Shown here one piece after another: positions 27,984 through 36,904 of a stretch of 64,000 bases of DNA. The notes below the pieces were generated by a model. It made no database searches and was not told the DNA's origin. It saw nothing but the letters and a program-made list of their open reading frames with translations. The stretch is taken from contig NZ_JACCCY010000001.1 of the NCBI RefSeq assembly GCF_013409575.1, positions 864,501 through 928,500 of the forward strand. The letters are read 5' to 3'. The stretch comes from Macellibacteroides fermentans (lineage in GTDB: Bacteria > Bacteroidota > Bacteroidia > Bacteroidales > Tannerellaceae). A program made the translations under genes and the position numbers. Within the stretch, counting starts at the first letter, position 1. Every line of letters begins with the position of its first letter.

Positions 27984-28211
27984 AGAGAGGTTTATGAAGT
28001 ATATTTTGAGGAAATTTTTTACCCGAATTGTTTTCGTGCTGAAATTCAGTTTTTCTCATTCGTGGGTTTATTCGGCTTCGCTTTTAATAGAAAAATGCTA
28101 TAAATAGAAAATAAGAGTAGGCTACAAAGCAATAGATGAATAAAATTGAATACCCGAAAGTAATAATATTTTAATTCATTTATAAAATATCATTACCAGA
28201 AATAAATATAC

Positions 28212-28219
28212 TATATTTG
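28212..28219 (+). promoter_or_regulatory. -7 box of the GHKL ATPase gene
   Basis: TATATTTG 14 nt before the ATG at 28234, implying a very short leader. No TTTG at proper -33 spacing. Confidence 0.45.
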
Positions 28220-28233
28220 AAAAAAAATGTGTT

Positions 28234-30285
28234 ATGGGAACTAATATAAATACAGATATTGAAGGGATTATCAGGGAACTCAATCTGTCTGAGACAGATG
28301 TATTATTCCCATTTTTTGAAGCTGTTGTAAACTCAATACAATCTATTCATGAAATACAAAAAATGGATAATTCTGTACAAGGAGAAGTTTCTATTTTCAT
28401 AGAAAGAGATAGGCAAGAATTAAATCTTTTCGAGAAAGAAGGAAATTATCCCATTAAGAGTATTAAAATTGTAGATAATGGAATTGGCTTTAATAGTTCA
28501 AATTATCATGATGGCTTTTTAAAGGCTCATTCTACCAAAAAGCAAAATCTTGGAGGGAAAGGATTGGGACGTTTTACAATGCTTTCAGTCTTCAATTCTA
28601 TCAAGATTAAGAGCATTTACAAAGAATTGTCAAGCGATGAATGTTTATGGCTTAGATCATTTGAATTATCTCGTAAAAATGGATTAATTCCTAACGACCC
28701 AGTTTTAGCAAAAACTCAAAAAAATACTACCGAAATAACCCTTTCTGATATAAATGATAAATTTAAGCAAGCTACCGCAAAATATTCTCAAGAAAATATT
28801 GCAGATAACATTTTAGAGCATTGTTTATTATACTATTTAGGAGATAAAGCTCCTTTAATAAGAGTTGTTGAAGACGATGAAGCTATCAATCTCACCCAAC
28901 AATTCAGTCCTTCTGATTTTGTGAAGCATAAAATTGAAGATAAGATCCTGAAATATGATTTTATTTGCTACTTTGTTAAAAATGACAAGCTAAAAGCTCA
29001 TGAATATTTGTTATGTGCTCATAATAGGAAGGTAAGAGGTAAACGTATAGATAAAATATTTCCAATTTTCACCTCTAAAATTGTTAATGAAGGAGAGGAT
29101 TGTTGGTTGCAGATATATGTCGTCTCGGATTATTTAGATGGGAAAGTTAATATGTCAAGAAATGAAATTGTTTTTCCTAAAATACAAGATGACTTTGAGA
29201 ATGAAGACTGCTCTTTGAAATTTGACGATGAGCATAGAACAGTAATTGTCGAAAAGGATATTGATACTTTTGTAATTAAAGGATTGGAAAATAAATATCA
29301 AGAAATTATAGAGAAAAGAAGGAATTATTTACGTTGTATGGTAAATAACTATATGAACAGTGATGATGGATTGGAATATAGGACTTTGAATATTGACAAT
29401 GACTTTCTTGCTACTATTCCAGATACGGCTGATGACAAGAAATTGGATGATGTTTTGCATGAACATCAGTATAAAAAAAGAAAAGAAATACTAAAGAAAA
29501 GAGAACGATTGTTGAAAAAAGATTTTAGTCGAAGGAAAGATTATCAATCATTATTAAGCGATGTTGTTTCTTTAATTACAAAAGAAGGCAATCTTAAATT
29601 GGGGCAATATGTTGCCCATAGAAAAACTATTATTGAATTATTAGACAAGTACTTAGATTGGTGTGAAGAGAATAATAATTATGCTGAAGAAGCAACATTG
29701 CATAATTTGATTTTTGCAATGGGAGGCTCACATGAAAATACACCTTATGATTCACATAATTTATGGCTGCTTGATGATAGATTAGCTTTTCATAGATATA
29801 TTTATTCCGACAAAGCTGTAAGCAAACATAAGCCAAAGAAGGGAAAGACTAATAGCCGATTAGAAACTGATTTGGTTATATATGATGTTCCTTATACATA
29901 TGGCGAAAAAACGGATTATGACGAAGTTGCATCTGCTGTTATTTTTGAATTTAAACGTCCTGACAGACCATTAACTTATGACGAGTTTAGCAAGCAAATG
30001 GGTACTCAGATAGAAGCTGTTAATGAAGGTAAAGTTATTGACAAGAATGGCAAGCATGTAACAACTTCCGAATCTACTCCTATATTCTTTTACTATGTTT
30101 GCGACATAAATGCCTATAACTCGCTGAAATCAAGGGCGAAAATAGAAGGATTTAGAGAAACTCCATATAAAAGCCTAATGAGACTTGTTGAAAATATATA
30201 TGTTGAAATAATGACATATCAAACTCTATTAGTAAACTCTCGGAGAAGAAATAAAGCATTCTTTAAAAAATTGGGAATAGAATAA
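28234..30285 (+). CDS. GHKL (HSP90/MutL-type) ATPase with C-terminal PD-(D/E)XK-like nuclease domain
   Basis: 683 residues. The N-terminal Bergerat ATP site is complete: the helix with E29 and N33 (FEAVVNSIQS), DNGIGF at 81-86 and GGKGLGRF at 107-114. The middle (about 200-500) has no recognised domain, with a charged, partly coiled-coil stretch around 415-450. Near the end, LWLLDDRLAF (510-519), ETDLVIYD with D546 and VIFEFKRP with E572-x-K574 have the spacing of a PD-(D/E)XK active site, which is an inference from motif alone. ATP-driven conformational change controlling a nuclease would suit an antiphage role. Codon and base use are much AT-richer than the flanking core genes. The reverse transcriptase starts 88 nt downstream. 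Confidence 0.85.
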   Translation: MGTNINTDIEGIIRELNLSETDVLFPFFEAVVNSIQSIHEIQKMDNSVQGEVSIFIERDRQELNLFEKEGNYPIKSIKIVDNGIGFNSSNYHDGFLKAHSTKKQNLGGKGLGRFTMLSVFNSIKIKSIYKELSSDECLWLRSFELSRKNGLIPNDPVLAKTQKNTTEITLSDINDKFKQATAKYSQENIADNILEHCLLYYLGDKAPLIRVVEDDEAINLTQQFSPSDFVKHKIEDKILKYDFICYFVKNDKLKAHEYLLCAHNRKVRGKRIDKIFPIFTSKIVNEGEDCWLQIYVVSDYLDGKVNMSRNEIVFPKIQDDFENEDCSLKFDDEHRTVIVEKDIDTFVIKGLENKYQEIIEKRRNYLRCMVNNYMNSDDGLEYRTLNIDNDFLATIPDTADDKKLDDVLHEHQYKKRKEILKKRERLLKKDFSRRKDYQSLLSDVVSLITKEGNLKLGQYVAHRKTIIELLDKYLDWCEENNNYAEEATLHNLIFAMGGSHENTPYDSHNLWLLDDRLAFHRYIYSDKAVSKHKPKKGKTNSRLETDLVIYDVPYTYGEKTDYDEVASAVIFEFKRPDRPLTYDEFSKQMGTQIEAVNEGKVIDKNGKHVTTSESTPIFFYYVCDINAYNSLKSRAKIEGFRETPYKSLMRLVENIYVEIMTYQTLLVNSRRRNKAFFKKLGIE

Positions 30286-30373
30286 TATTTCTAACTGTTT
30301 AAAACTATGGTTTACATCCTATATAGCGAAAAATATTGTAAATATAAAGAAATATACCTTGTAACTAAAGAAT

Positions 30374-31948
30374 ATGAAATTGAAAGAAGATTCTATCAAA
30401 TGGGCAATAAATCATTTGTTGAGAGAAAGCGATACTGATTTATATCCTAAGCCCATAGAAATTGATATTATTGCAGAAATGAAAGAAGATGTTGTGTCTG
30501 CATGTCTCAATATTGATGTTTCAAATTATAAATGGAATAGTCATAGGAGATTCTTAATTCCTAAAGATGAGATTTCTTATCGATTAGCAACCCAATTGAA
30601 TCCGATAGATAATATAGTTTTATTATCTATAATCCATGAATATGGACAAAGTATCGAAAATAGAAGAATTGATAATGCTATTAGCTACCGATTTTCACCA
30701 AATACGAATGGGGCTTTATATTCAACGAATAATTCTTGGTATGAATTTTGGAATAGATGTAAACGTTATTGCCTCATTGACGGATATAAAATAAATAATA
30801 ACCATCCCTATGTTTTGTATTGTGATATTTCGGATTTTTACAATCAAATATATCATCATATAATTGAAAATCAATTGATAGAAAGCGGTTTTCCAAATCA
30901 AGCAAAGAAGCAAATTATGTCATTATTGGAGCTTGTTACTGCTAAAATGTCAAGAGGCATCCCGATTGGCCCCCATGCTACTCACTTAATAGCAGAAATG
31001 TCTTTAATTCCATTTGATAATACGCTTAAAGCTAAAGGATATAAATTCATCCGGTATGTTGATGATATTGTCGTTTTCTGTGATAGTGAATTAGAGGCTA
31101 AAAGTATTTTATATGATATTGCTGATACTTTAGACAAGCAGCAAAGACTTGTTTTGCAAAGAGAAAAAACTAAGATTTATGATATTGTTGATTTCTTTAA
31201 TCATACCCAAGATATGCTTTTAGATAATCCTATCAATGATAAAGAAAAAATCATACTTGACGTAATTCGCGCTTATTCTGGAGGAAATGCCTATACTAGA
31301 ATTAAGTTATCTGATATAACTGATGAACATTTATCTGTTTTATCAAAGGACAATGTCATATCTTTGCTTGAGGAATATTTGGATGTTAAAGAGCCAAATT
31401 TCAGTAGAATCCGTTGGTTTTATAGAAGATTAAGTCAGGTAGGGCTACCGCACGCTGTTGAGTTTTCAATTGATAATATTGATAGTTTAATCCCTGCGCT
31501 AAATGATGTTTGCTTATATATAAATTCTTGTGCAGAGAATTACATTTCCGACTGGAAAGAAGTAGGTGAGAATATATTAAATTTGTTGGATCATTCTTCG
31601 ATTGCAAATATTGAATATTTCAAAATTACTTTATTGAATCTTTTTGTCCGAAACCCCAAACTAAACCATACTCAAAATTTGATAAAGCGATATAAAAAAG
31701 CAACGAAAGAGGAGCAACGAAAAATTTTGTTAGCAAGTGCGAATAATGTTGAACTGTCGGGTTGGATATCTACATTGAAGGAAAGCTATAATACTCTTGA
31801 TAAATGGACTCAATATGCATTCTTAATATCAACGAAGATTCTGCCAAAAGAAGAGAGAGCCTTTTACCTAAAAGGCATTAAGGCGGGGCTAAATGAGACA
31901 AATGATATAATGGAAAGCATAATAATAAAATGGTCATTGGCTAAATAA
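30374..31948 (+). CDS. Reverse transcriptase with helical C-terminal extension (defence-type/UG-Abi-like)
   Basis: 524 residues. The polymerase core spans about 55-275: motif A with D151 and D154 (CDISDFYNQIYHH), motif B SRGIPIGPHATHLIAE (193-208), the catalytic YVDD at 228-231, and the motif D region near LQREKTKIYD (261-270). There is no maturase X, HNH or integrase domain, so it is not a group II intron or retroelement polymerase. Residues about 280-524 are helical without a recognised motif, reminiscent of the alpha-repeat region of AbiA-like and class 1 UG reverse transcriptases involved in phage defence. Paired with the GHKL/nuclease gene, AT-rich like it. No msr/msd-type RNA was recognised in the 88-nt spacer. 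Confidence 0.88.
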   Translation: MKLKEDSIKWAINHLLRESDTDLYPKPIEIDIIAEMKEDVVSACLNIDVSNYKWNSHRRFLIPKDEISYRLATQLNPIDNIVLLSIIHEYGQSIENRRIDNAISYRFSPNTNGALYSTNNSWYEFWNRCKRYCLIDGYKINNNHPYVLYCDISDFYNQIYHHIIENQLIESGFPNQAKKQIMSLLELVTAKMSRGIPIGPHATHLIAEMSLIPFDNTLKAKGYKFIRYVDDIVVFCDSELEAKSILYDIADTLDKQQRLVLQREKTKIYDIVDFFNHTQDMLLDNPINDKEKIILDVIRAYSGGNAYTRIKLSDITDEHLSVLSKDNVISLLEEYLDVKEPNFSRIRWFYRRLSQVGLPHAVEFSIDNIDSLIPALNDVCLYINSCAENYISDWKEVGENILNLLDHSSIANIEYFKITLLNLFVRNPKLNHTQNLIKRYKKATKEEQRKILLASANNVELSGWISTLKESYNTLDKWTQYAFLISTKILPKEERAFYLKGIKAGLNETNDIMESIIIKWSLAK

Positions 31949-32001
31949 AATCAAATAAACTCCGAGCCTGTTATCAATAAAACTTCGGAATTTTCATCTG
32001 T

Positions 32002-32213
32002 CTATAAGAGCTTATTTCGACTTCGATTTATTTCTACTAAAATCTGGCTTCCGTTCTTTGTCTGGTCTTCTATAAGCTTATCAGTATCGTTAAAATATAT
32101 CATTGTCGTTCTAATATCTGAATGTTTCAAGAGTTTTTAAATGAGAAGGACATTGTTGTGTGGCGAGAATACTAAGCGTTTCGAAAGTATGACTTGAGGT
32201 ATATTTTGCCGCC
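32002..32213 (-). pseudogene. Decayed tyrosine recombinase (C-terminal remnant)
   Basis: Read on the minus strand, one frame gives KAAKYTSSHTFETLSILATQ and, after a frameshift near 32133, another gives LLKHSDIRTTMIYFNDTDK followed by 24 residues and a stop at 32002. This is the characteristic end of a phage/ICE-type integrase: HSDIRTTMIY contains the nucleophilic tyrosine. The box II HxxR segment is collapsed, with the arginine apparently lost, and everything N-terminal is gone, truncated at the flank of the tRNA-Cys terminator. It is evidence that the neighbouring genes arrived on an integrating element. Confidence 0.8.
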
Positions 32214-32236
32214 TTAATTTACACCCACAAAAAACA

Positions 32237-32280
32237 AAAAAGCTCCGAAAGCATTGATATTCAATAGCTTTGGAGCTTTT
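32237..32280 (-). terminator. Terminator of tRNA-Cys
   Basis: On the minus strand a hairpin with stem AAAAGCTCC(A)AAGC against GCTTTCGGAGCTTTTT, followed by a T-rich run, just 3' of the tRNA. Confidence 0.7.
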
Positions 32281-32285
32281 CTTGG

Positions 32286-32356
32286 AGGTTCCTGGCGGAT
32301 TCGAACCGCCGTAAACGGTTTTGCAGACCGGTGCCTAGCCACTCGGCCAAGGAACC
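32286..32356 (-). tRNA. tRNA-Cys (GCA anticodon)
   Basis: 71 nt. On the minus strand it starts GGTTCCT and ends AGGAACC plus discriminator T (7-bp acceptor stem), with the anticodon loop TCTGCAAAA (GCA), and a T-arm GGCGGTTCGAATCCGCC. No CCA is encoded. Its 3' end faces the island and the integrase remnant, the usual geometry for integration into a tRNA 3' end. A partner direct repeat at the far side of the island was not found by eye. Confidence 0.95.
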
Positions 32357-32413
32357 ATTCATTGCAAATGGTGGATCATTACATTATTGCAAGTCTCTCC
32401 CGAATTGCGAGTG

Positions 32414-32444
32414 CAAAGTAAGGCAATCTTTTTGAATCTTGCAA
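32414..32444 (-). promoter_or_regulatory. Promoter of tRNA-Cys
   Basis: On the minus strand TTG (32444-32442), 20 nt, TTACTTTG (32421-32414), one mismatch from the -7 consensus, 57 nt before the tRNA 5' end. Confidence 0.5.
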
Positions 32445-32532
32445 GAGTTAGGTCAACTTTTGTTAAGAAAATATTTTATTGCACATGTTGGCAAAAATGA
32501 TTTACTTTGTTTTTTCTTACAGAAAATACAGA

Positions 32533-33090
32533 ATGAAATATATAGAGACAGAAATAGCAGGGTTGTGGATTATTGAGCCAAAAGTTCTTTCCGATTCGAG
32601 AGGTTACTTTATGGAATCGTTTAAACAGGAGGTTTTTAATCAGAATGTGGGGAAGGTAGACTTTATTCAGGAAAATGAATCAGGCTCTTCCCGTGGTGTG
32701 TTGCGTGGTTTGCATTATCAGCTGGCTCCTTACTCGCAGGCCAAACTGGTGCGGGTGATTGAGGGCACGGTACTTGATGTGGCGGTGGACTTACGGAAAG
32801 GGTCGCCCACTTTCGGAAAGTATATGGCTGTAGAGCTATCCGGACAAAACAAACGCCAGTTCTATATTCCGCAGGGGTTTGCCCACGGCTTTCATGTTCT
32901 TAGCGAAAGGGCTGTTTTTACCTATAAAGTGGATAATCCGTATATGCCGTCGCACGAACGTAGTCTGCGTTTTGATGATCCGCAGATTGGGATTGACTGG
33001 CAGATTACGGATCCGGAAAATGTTATCCTCTCTGAAAAAGATAAAACTGCACCGCTGCTGGCGGAAGCCGACATTAATTATATTTACTAA
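32533..33090 (+). CDS. rfbC: dTDP-4-dehydrorhamnose 3,5-epimerase
   Basis: 185 residues from the ATG at 32533; a longer frame starts at 32479 but its first 18 residues (MHMLAKMIYFVFSYRKYR) are not part of the family and overlap a promoter-like sequence. The RmlC cupin signature is clear: RGLHYQ with the catalytic His, GTVLDVAVDLRKGSPTFGKY, and FYIPQGFAHGF. The enzyme epimerises C3 and C5 of dTDP-4-keto-6-deoxyglucose for dTDP-L-rhamnose. It precedes rfbB by 19 nt. rfbA and rfbD are not in this window. Confidence 0.95.
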   Translation: MKYIETEIAGLWIIEPKVLSDSRGYFMESFKQEVFNQNVGKVDFIQENESGSSRGVLRGLHYQLAPYSQAKLVRVIEGTVLDVAVDLRKGSPTFGKYMAVELSGQNKRQFYIPQGFAHGFHVLSERAVFTYKVDNPYMPSHERSLRFDDPQIGIDWQITDPENVILSEKDKTAPLLAEADINYIY

Positions 33091-33109
33091 TATACATCAA
33101 CGATAAACA

Positions 33110-34249
33110 ATGAAAACTTACCTCGTTACCGGTGCTGCCGGATTTATTGGAGCTAACTATGTTAAGTATATGCTTGCAACTTATACCGATTGCAAGATTG
33201 TGGTGCTGGATTTACTTACCTATGCAGGAAACCTGGGTACGATTGCCGGAGATATTGATGGGGATCGTTGCGAATTTGTGAAAGGGGATATCTGCGACAA
33301 AGAATTGGCCGATAGCTTGTTTGACAAATATAAGTTTGATTACGTAGTGAATTTCGCCGCAGAGAGTCACGTTGACCGTAGCATCGAAAATCCGCAGCTT
33401 TTCCTGAAGGTAAATATTCTGGGAACTCAGAATCTGCTGGATGCAGCACGCCGTGCCTGGGTTACGGGCAAGGACGAACAGGGTTATCCTACCTGGCGTG
33501 AAGGGGTGAGATTCCATCAGGTGTCTACCGACGAGGTATATGGCAGTTTGGGTGCAGAAGGGTATTTCCATGAAACTACGCCTCTGGATCCCCGCAGTCC
33601 GTATAGTGCTTCTAAAACGAGTGCCGACTTGTTTGTAAAGGCTTATTTCGAAACGTTCAAAATGCCGGTGAGCATCACCCGCTGTTCAAATAACTACGGT
33701 CCTTATCATTTCCCCGAAAAATTGATTCCGCTCATTATAAAGAACATTCTGGAAGGCAAGTCTCTTCCGGTATATGGAGATGGTACCAATGTTCGCGACT
33801 GGTTGTATGTGGAAGATCATTGCAAGGCGATTGATGCGGTTGTACGCAGAGGTCGTGTGGGCGAAGTATATAATGTAGGCGGACATAACGAGAAGCAGAA
33901 CATAGAAATCGTAAAGCTTACCATTGATACGATTCGCCAACTGATGACTGAGGAGCCTCGCTACCGTAAGGTGCTTAAGAAACAGGAGTTGGATGCAAAC
34001 GGCGAAATCTCGGTAAGCTGGATAAACTACGACCTGATTACTTTTGTAAAAGATCGTTTGGGTCACGACCAGCGTTATGCCATCGATCCTACTAAAATAA
34101 GCACCGAACTGGGTTGGTTGCCTGAAACTTCCTTCGAAGTTGGCATTGTAAAGACGATCCGCTGGTATCTTGAAAATCAGTCGTGGGTTGAAGAAATTAC
34201 CGGCGGCGATTACCTGAAGTACTACGAACAGATGTACCACAATCGCTGA
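33110..34249 (+). CDS. rfbB: dTDP-glucose 4,6-dehydratase
   Basis: 379 residues, extended short-chain dehydrogenase fold. GAAGFIGANYVKYML gives the NAD site (8-22), STDEVYG the active-site acid region, and YSASKTSAD the YxxxK catalytic pair (near 164-172). It converts dTDP-glucose to dTDP-4-keto-6-deoxyglucose, the substrate of the RfbC product just upstream. An insertion near residues 115-130 is common to Bacteroidota homologues. Operon with rfbC; hairpin terminator follows. Confidence 0.96.
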   Translation: MKTYLVTGAAGFIGANYVKYMLATYTDCKIVVLDLLTYAGNLGTIAGDIDGDRCEFVKGDICDKELADSLFDKYKFDYVVNFAAESHVDRSIENPQLFLKVNILGTQNLLDAARRAWVTGKDEQGYPTWREGVRFHQVSTDEVYGSLGAEGYFHETTPLDPRSPYSASKTSADLFVKAYFETFKMPVSITRCSNNYGPYHFPEKLIPLIIKNILEGKSLPVYGDGTNVRDWLYVEDHCKAIDAVVRRGRVGEVYNVGGHNEKQNIEIVKLTIDTIRQLMTEEPRYRKVLKKQELDANGEISVSWINYDLITFVKDRLGHDQRYAIDPTKISTELGWLPETSFEVGIVKTIRWYLENQSWVEEITGGDYLKYYEQMYHNR

Positions 34250-34305
34250 TAACGATTCATCGGCTCTGGATATAGGTACACCCCCAATATCCTACCCTAT
34301 AGTAC

Positions 34306-34352
34306 CACCGTTAGAAAACATGTGCGCATTTGTTGCTTGTTTTTTAACGGTG
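34306..34352 (+). terminator. Terminator after rfbB
   Basis: A 15-bp inverted repeat with one mismatch (34306-34320 CACCGTTAGAAAACA with 34338-34352) and T-run inside the right arm; lies between rfbB and rarA. Confidence 0.65.
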
Positions 34353-34394
34353 AGTTGTTTTGATAAGTAAATTTAAAATCCCAATTTTGTGAGC

Positions 34395-35663
34395 ATGAAT
34401 CAACCGTTGGCAGAACGTATGCGACCCAGAACGTTGGACGACTATGTGGGACAAAAACACTTGGTCGGACAAGGTGCGGTATTGCGTAAAATGATTGAAT
34501 CCGGACGTATTCCGTCATTTATTCTTTGGGGTCCGCCGGGTGTGGGGAAGACAACCCTGGCTCAGATTATCGCTTCGCGCCTGGAAGCTCCTTTTTATAC
34601 GTTAAGTGCCATCAGTTCTGGTGTAAAGGATGTACGCGAGGTAATCGACAAGGCTAAAAGCAACCGGTTTTTCAATACGGTATCGCCCATTCTGTTTATC
34701 GACGAGATTCACAGATTCAGCAAGTCTCAGCAGGATTCGCTGCTTCACGCGGTAGAAACCGGTGTGGTTACCCTGATAGGTGCCACTACCGAAAATCCCT
34801 CCTTCGAAGTGATTCGTCCCCTGCTCTCGCGCTGCCAGGTTTATGTGCTCAAGTCGTTGGATAAGGAAGATCTCCTTTCTCTGATGCACAAGGCAATCAC
34901 AGAGGATATACTATTGAAGGAGAAGAAATTTGATATAAAGGAGACGGATGCCTTACTTCGTTTTTCCGGAGGAGACGCCCGTAAACTACTTAATATAATA
35001 GATTTGCTGGTTTCGGCCAATGAGGATGAAGTGGTTGAGGTGACCGACGAGGCTGTGGTTGAAAGGCTGCAGGAAAATCCGGCGGCGTACGACAAAGGCG
35101 GCGAAATGCATTACGATATTATTTCAGCATTTATTAAGTCGATCCGGGGTAGCGACCCCGATGCTGCCATTTACTGGCTTGCCCGCATGGTTGCCGGTGG
35201 CGAAGATCCTGAATTTATTGCCCGCCGGTTGGTTATATCGGCTGCGGAAGACATCGGACTGGCAAATCCAAATGCCTTATTACTGGCAAATGCATGTTTT
35301 GATGCACTTAAGAAGATAGGATGGCCCGAAGGTCGGATTATTCTGGCCGAAACAACGGTCTACCTTGCCTGCAGTGCAAAAAGCAATTCGGCCTATCTGG
35401 CCATAGACGAGGCCCTGGCTCTTGTAAATCGTACGGGCAACCTGCCTGTGCCCCTTCATCTGCGCAATGCCCCCACCAAGCTGATGTCCGAATTGAATTA
35501 CGGGAAAGAGTACAAATATGCCCACGATTACGAAGGTCACTTCGTAAAACAGGCCTATCTTCCCCACGAAGTAGAGAACGAAAGGCTTTGGATTGGCCAG
35601 TCAAATGCGTCGGAAAGCAAACTTATCCAATATATGAAAAGCTTATGGGGAGACAGGTTTTAG
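34395..35663 (+). CDS. rarA: Replication-associated recombination protein A (AAA+ ATPase)
   Basis: 422 residues from the ATG at 34395; an in-frame GTG two codons earlier is the alternative. Walker A GPPGVGKTT and Walker B LFIDEIHRF lie in the N-terminal AAA+ domain, sensor 1 in IGATTENPSF, and the C-terminal tetramerisation region includes DPDAAIYWLARMVAGGEDP. RarA/MgsA acts on stalled forks and single-strand DNA with SSB. Single-gene unit between terminator and serC. Confidence 0.95.
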   Translation: MNQPLAERMRPRTLDDYVGQKHLVGQGAVLRKMIESGRIPSFILWGPPGVGKTTLAQIIASRLEAPFYTLSAISSGVKDVREVIDKAKSNRFFNTVSPILFIDEIHRFSKSQQDSLLHAVETGVVTLIGATTENPSFEVIRPLLSRCQVYVLKSLDKEDLLSLMHKAITEDILLKEKKFDIKETDALLRFSGGDARKLLNIIDLLVSANEDEVVEVTDEAVVERLQENPAAYDKGGEMHYDIISAFIKSIRGSDPDAAIYWLARMVAGGEDPEFIARRLVISAAEDIGLANPNALLLANACFDALKKIGWPEGRIILAETTVYLACSAKSNSAYLAIDEALALVNRTGNLPVPLHLRNAPTKLMSELNYGKEYKYAHDYEGHFVKQAYLPHEVENERLWIGQSNASESKLIQYMKSLWGDRF

Positions 35664-35835
35664 TATTATTCTGTTACCTTTTCCACGGGTTTTACTTGAG
35701 TATTGTTACAATAAAACGCATTTTGAAGAACAATTTTCATAAATTTAGATGGTTGATTTCAAAAAAAGCAGTACTTTCGCGGCTCTAAATAACGAAGAAT
35801 GTTACTTTCTATAAAATAATAATAAAAACAATGGT

Positions 35836-36903
35836 ATGAAAAAGCACAATTTTTATGCTGGTCCCTCTATTCTGAGCGAGTACACAATCAAGAACACAGC
35901 CGCAGCTGTCGAAAATTTCGCCGGCACCGGGTTATCGATTCTTGAAGTCTCGCATAGAAGCAAAGAGTTTGTGGCCGTAAGCGACGAAGCACGTGCACTT
36001 ATTAAAGAATTGTTAGATGTTCCGGCTGGCTACGAAGTTTTATTCCTGGGCGGCGGGGCAAGTTTACAGTTCTGTATGGTACCGTTTAACTTGTTAAACA
36101 AAAAAGCGTCTTATTTAGACACTGGCACCTGGGCATCAAATGCGATCAAAGAGGCTAAATTCTTTGGCAACGTAGAAGTTGTAGCCTCCTCGAAGGATTC
36201 AAATTACTCTTTTATTCCCAAAAACTTCACAGTTTCGCCGGATTCCGATTATTTTCACTTTACTACAAACAATACGATCTTTGGTACAGAGATGCGTTAT
36301 GACCCGGAAGTTGGCTGTCCGCTGGTTGCAGACATGTCGTCGGACATATTCTCGCGTCCCATCGACGTTTCAAAATACGATGTCATTTATGCAGGCGCTC
36401 AGAAAAATCTGGCTCCGGCAGGTGTTACGTTGGCAATTGTTCGCGAAGGTGCCCTGGGCAATGTAGAGCGTCCGATTCCAACCATGCTTGATTACCGTAC
36501 ACATATCAAAAAAGAATCAATGTTTAACACTCCTCCTGTATTGCCTATTTTTGCAGCTTTGCAAACATTGAGATGGTATAAGGAATTGGGTGGTGTGGCA
36601 GCGCTCGAAAAGATTAATCTTGAGAAAGCAGCTATTCTTTATGATGAGATAGATCGTAACAAACTTTTCAAAGGAACTGCAGCTGTTGAAGACCGCTCGA
36701 TCATGAACGTTTGTTTTGTTATGAATGAAGAATACCAGGAACTGGAAGCTGAGTTCAACTCGTTTGCATCGGCTGCCGGTATGGTAGGTATTAAAGGTCA
36801 CCGTTCGGTTGGCGGTTTCAGAGCATCTATCTATAATGCAATGCCAAAAAGCAGTGTTGAGGCTTTGGTTGCCACAATGAAGGAATTTGAAAAACTTCAC
36901 TAA
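35836..36903 (+). CDS. serC: Phosphoserine aminotransferase
   Basis: 355 residues, PLP class V aminotransferase. [12 protein letters not shown] opens the protein (the SerC N-terminal signature), the PLP lysine lies in [13 protein letters not shown] (near residue 194), and [11 protein letters not shown] ends the fold. It transaminates 3-phosphohydroxypyruvate to phosphoserine. serA starts 1 nt after the stop codon and supplies its substrate. Confidence 0.96.
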   Translation: MKKHNFYAGPSILSEYTIKNTAAAVENFAGTGLSILEVSHRSKEFVAVSDEARALIKELLDVPAGYEVLFLGGGASLQFCMVPFNLLNKKASYLDTGTWASNAIKEAKFFGNVEVVASSKDSNYSFIPKNFTVSPDSDYFHFTTNNTIFGTEMRYDPEVGCPLVADMSSDIFSRPIDVSKYDVIYAGAQKNLAPAGVTLAIVREGALGNVERPIPTMLDYRTHIKKESMFNTPPVLPIFAALQTLRWYKELGGVAALEKINLEKAAILYDEIDRNKLFKGTAAVEDRSIMNVCFVMNEEYQELEAEFNSFASAAGMVGIKGHRSVGGFRASIYNAMPKSSVEALVATMKEFEKLH

Positions 36904-36904
36904 G

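Larger units (their letters stand above)
27783..28233. other. 451-nt gap upstream of the ATPase/reverse transcriptase pair
   Basis: Strongly AT-rich, no credible coding frame. It holds one clean hairpin (27954-27983) and a -7 box (28212). A non-coding RNA template for the reverse transcriptase could be here but nothing proves it. Confidence 0.5.

Noticed and set aside
30374-31948. Group II intron or retron reverse transcriptase
   Set aside because: No intron RNA features, maturase X or HNH domain, and no msr/msd-like inverted repeats were seen; the core plus long helical tail fits defence RTs better.
32479-32532. N-terminal extension of rfbC
   Set aside because: The extra 18 residues are not part of the RmlC fold and overlap a promoter-like sequence.
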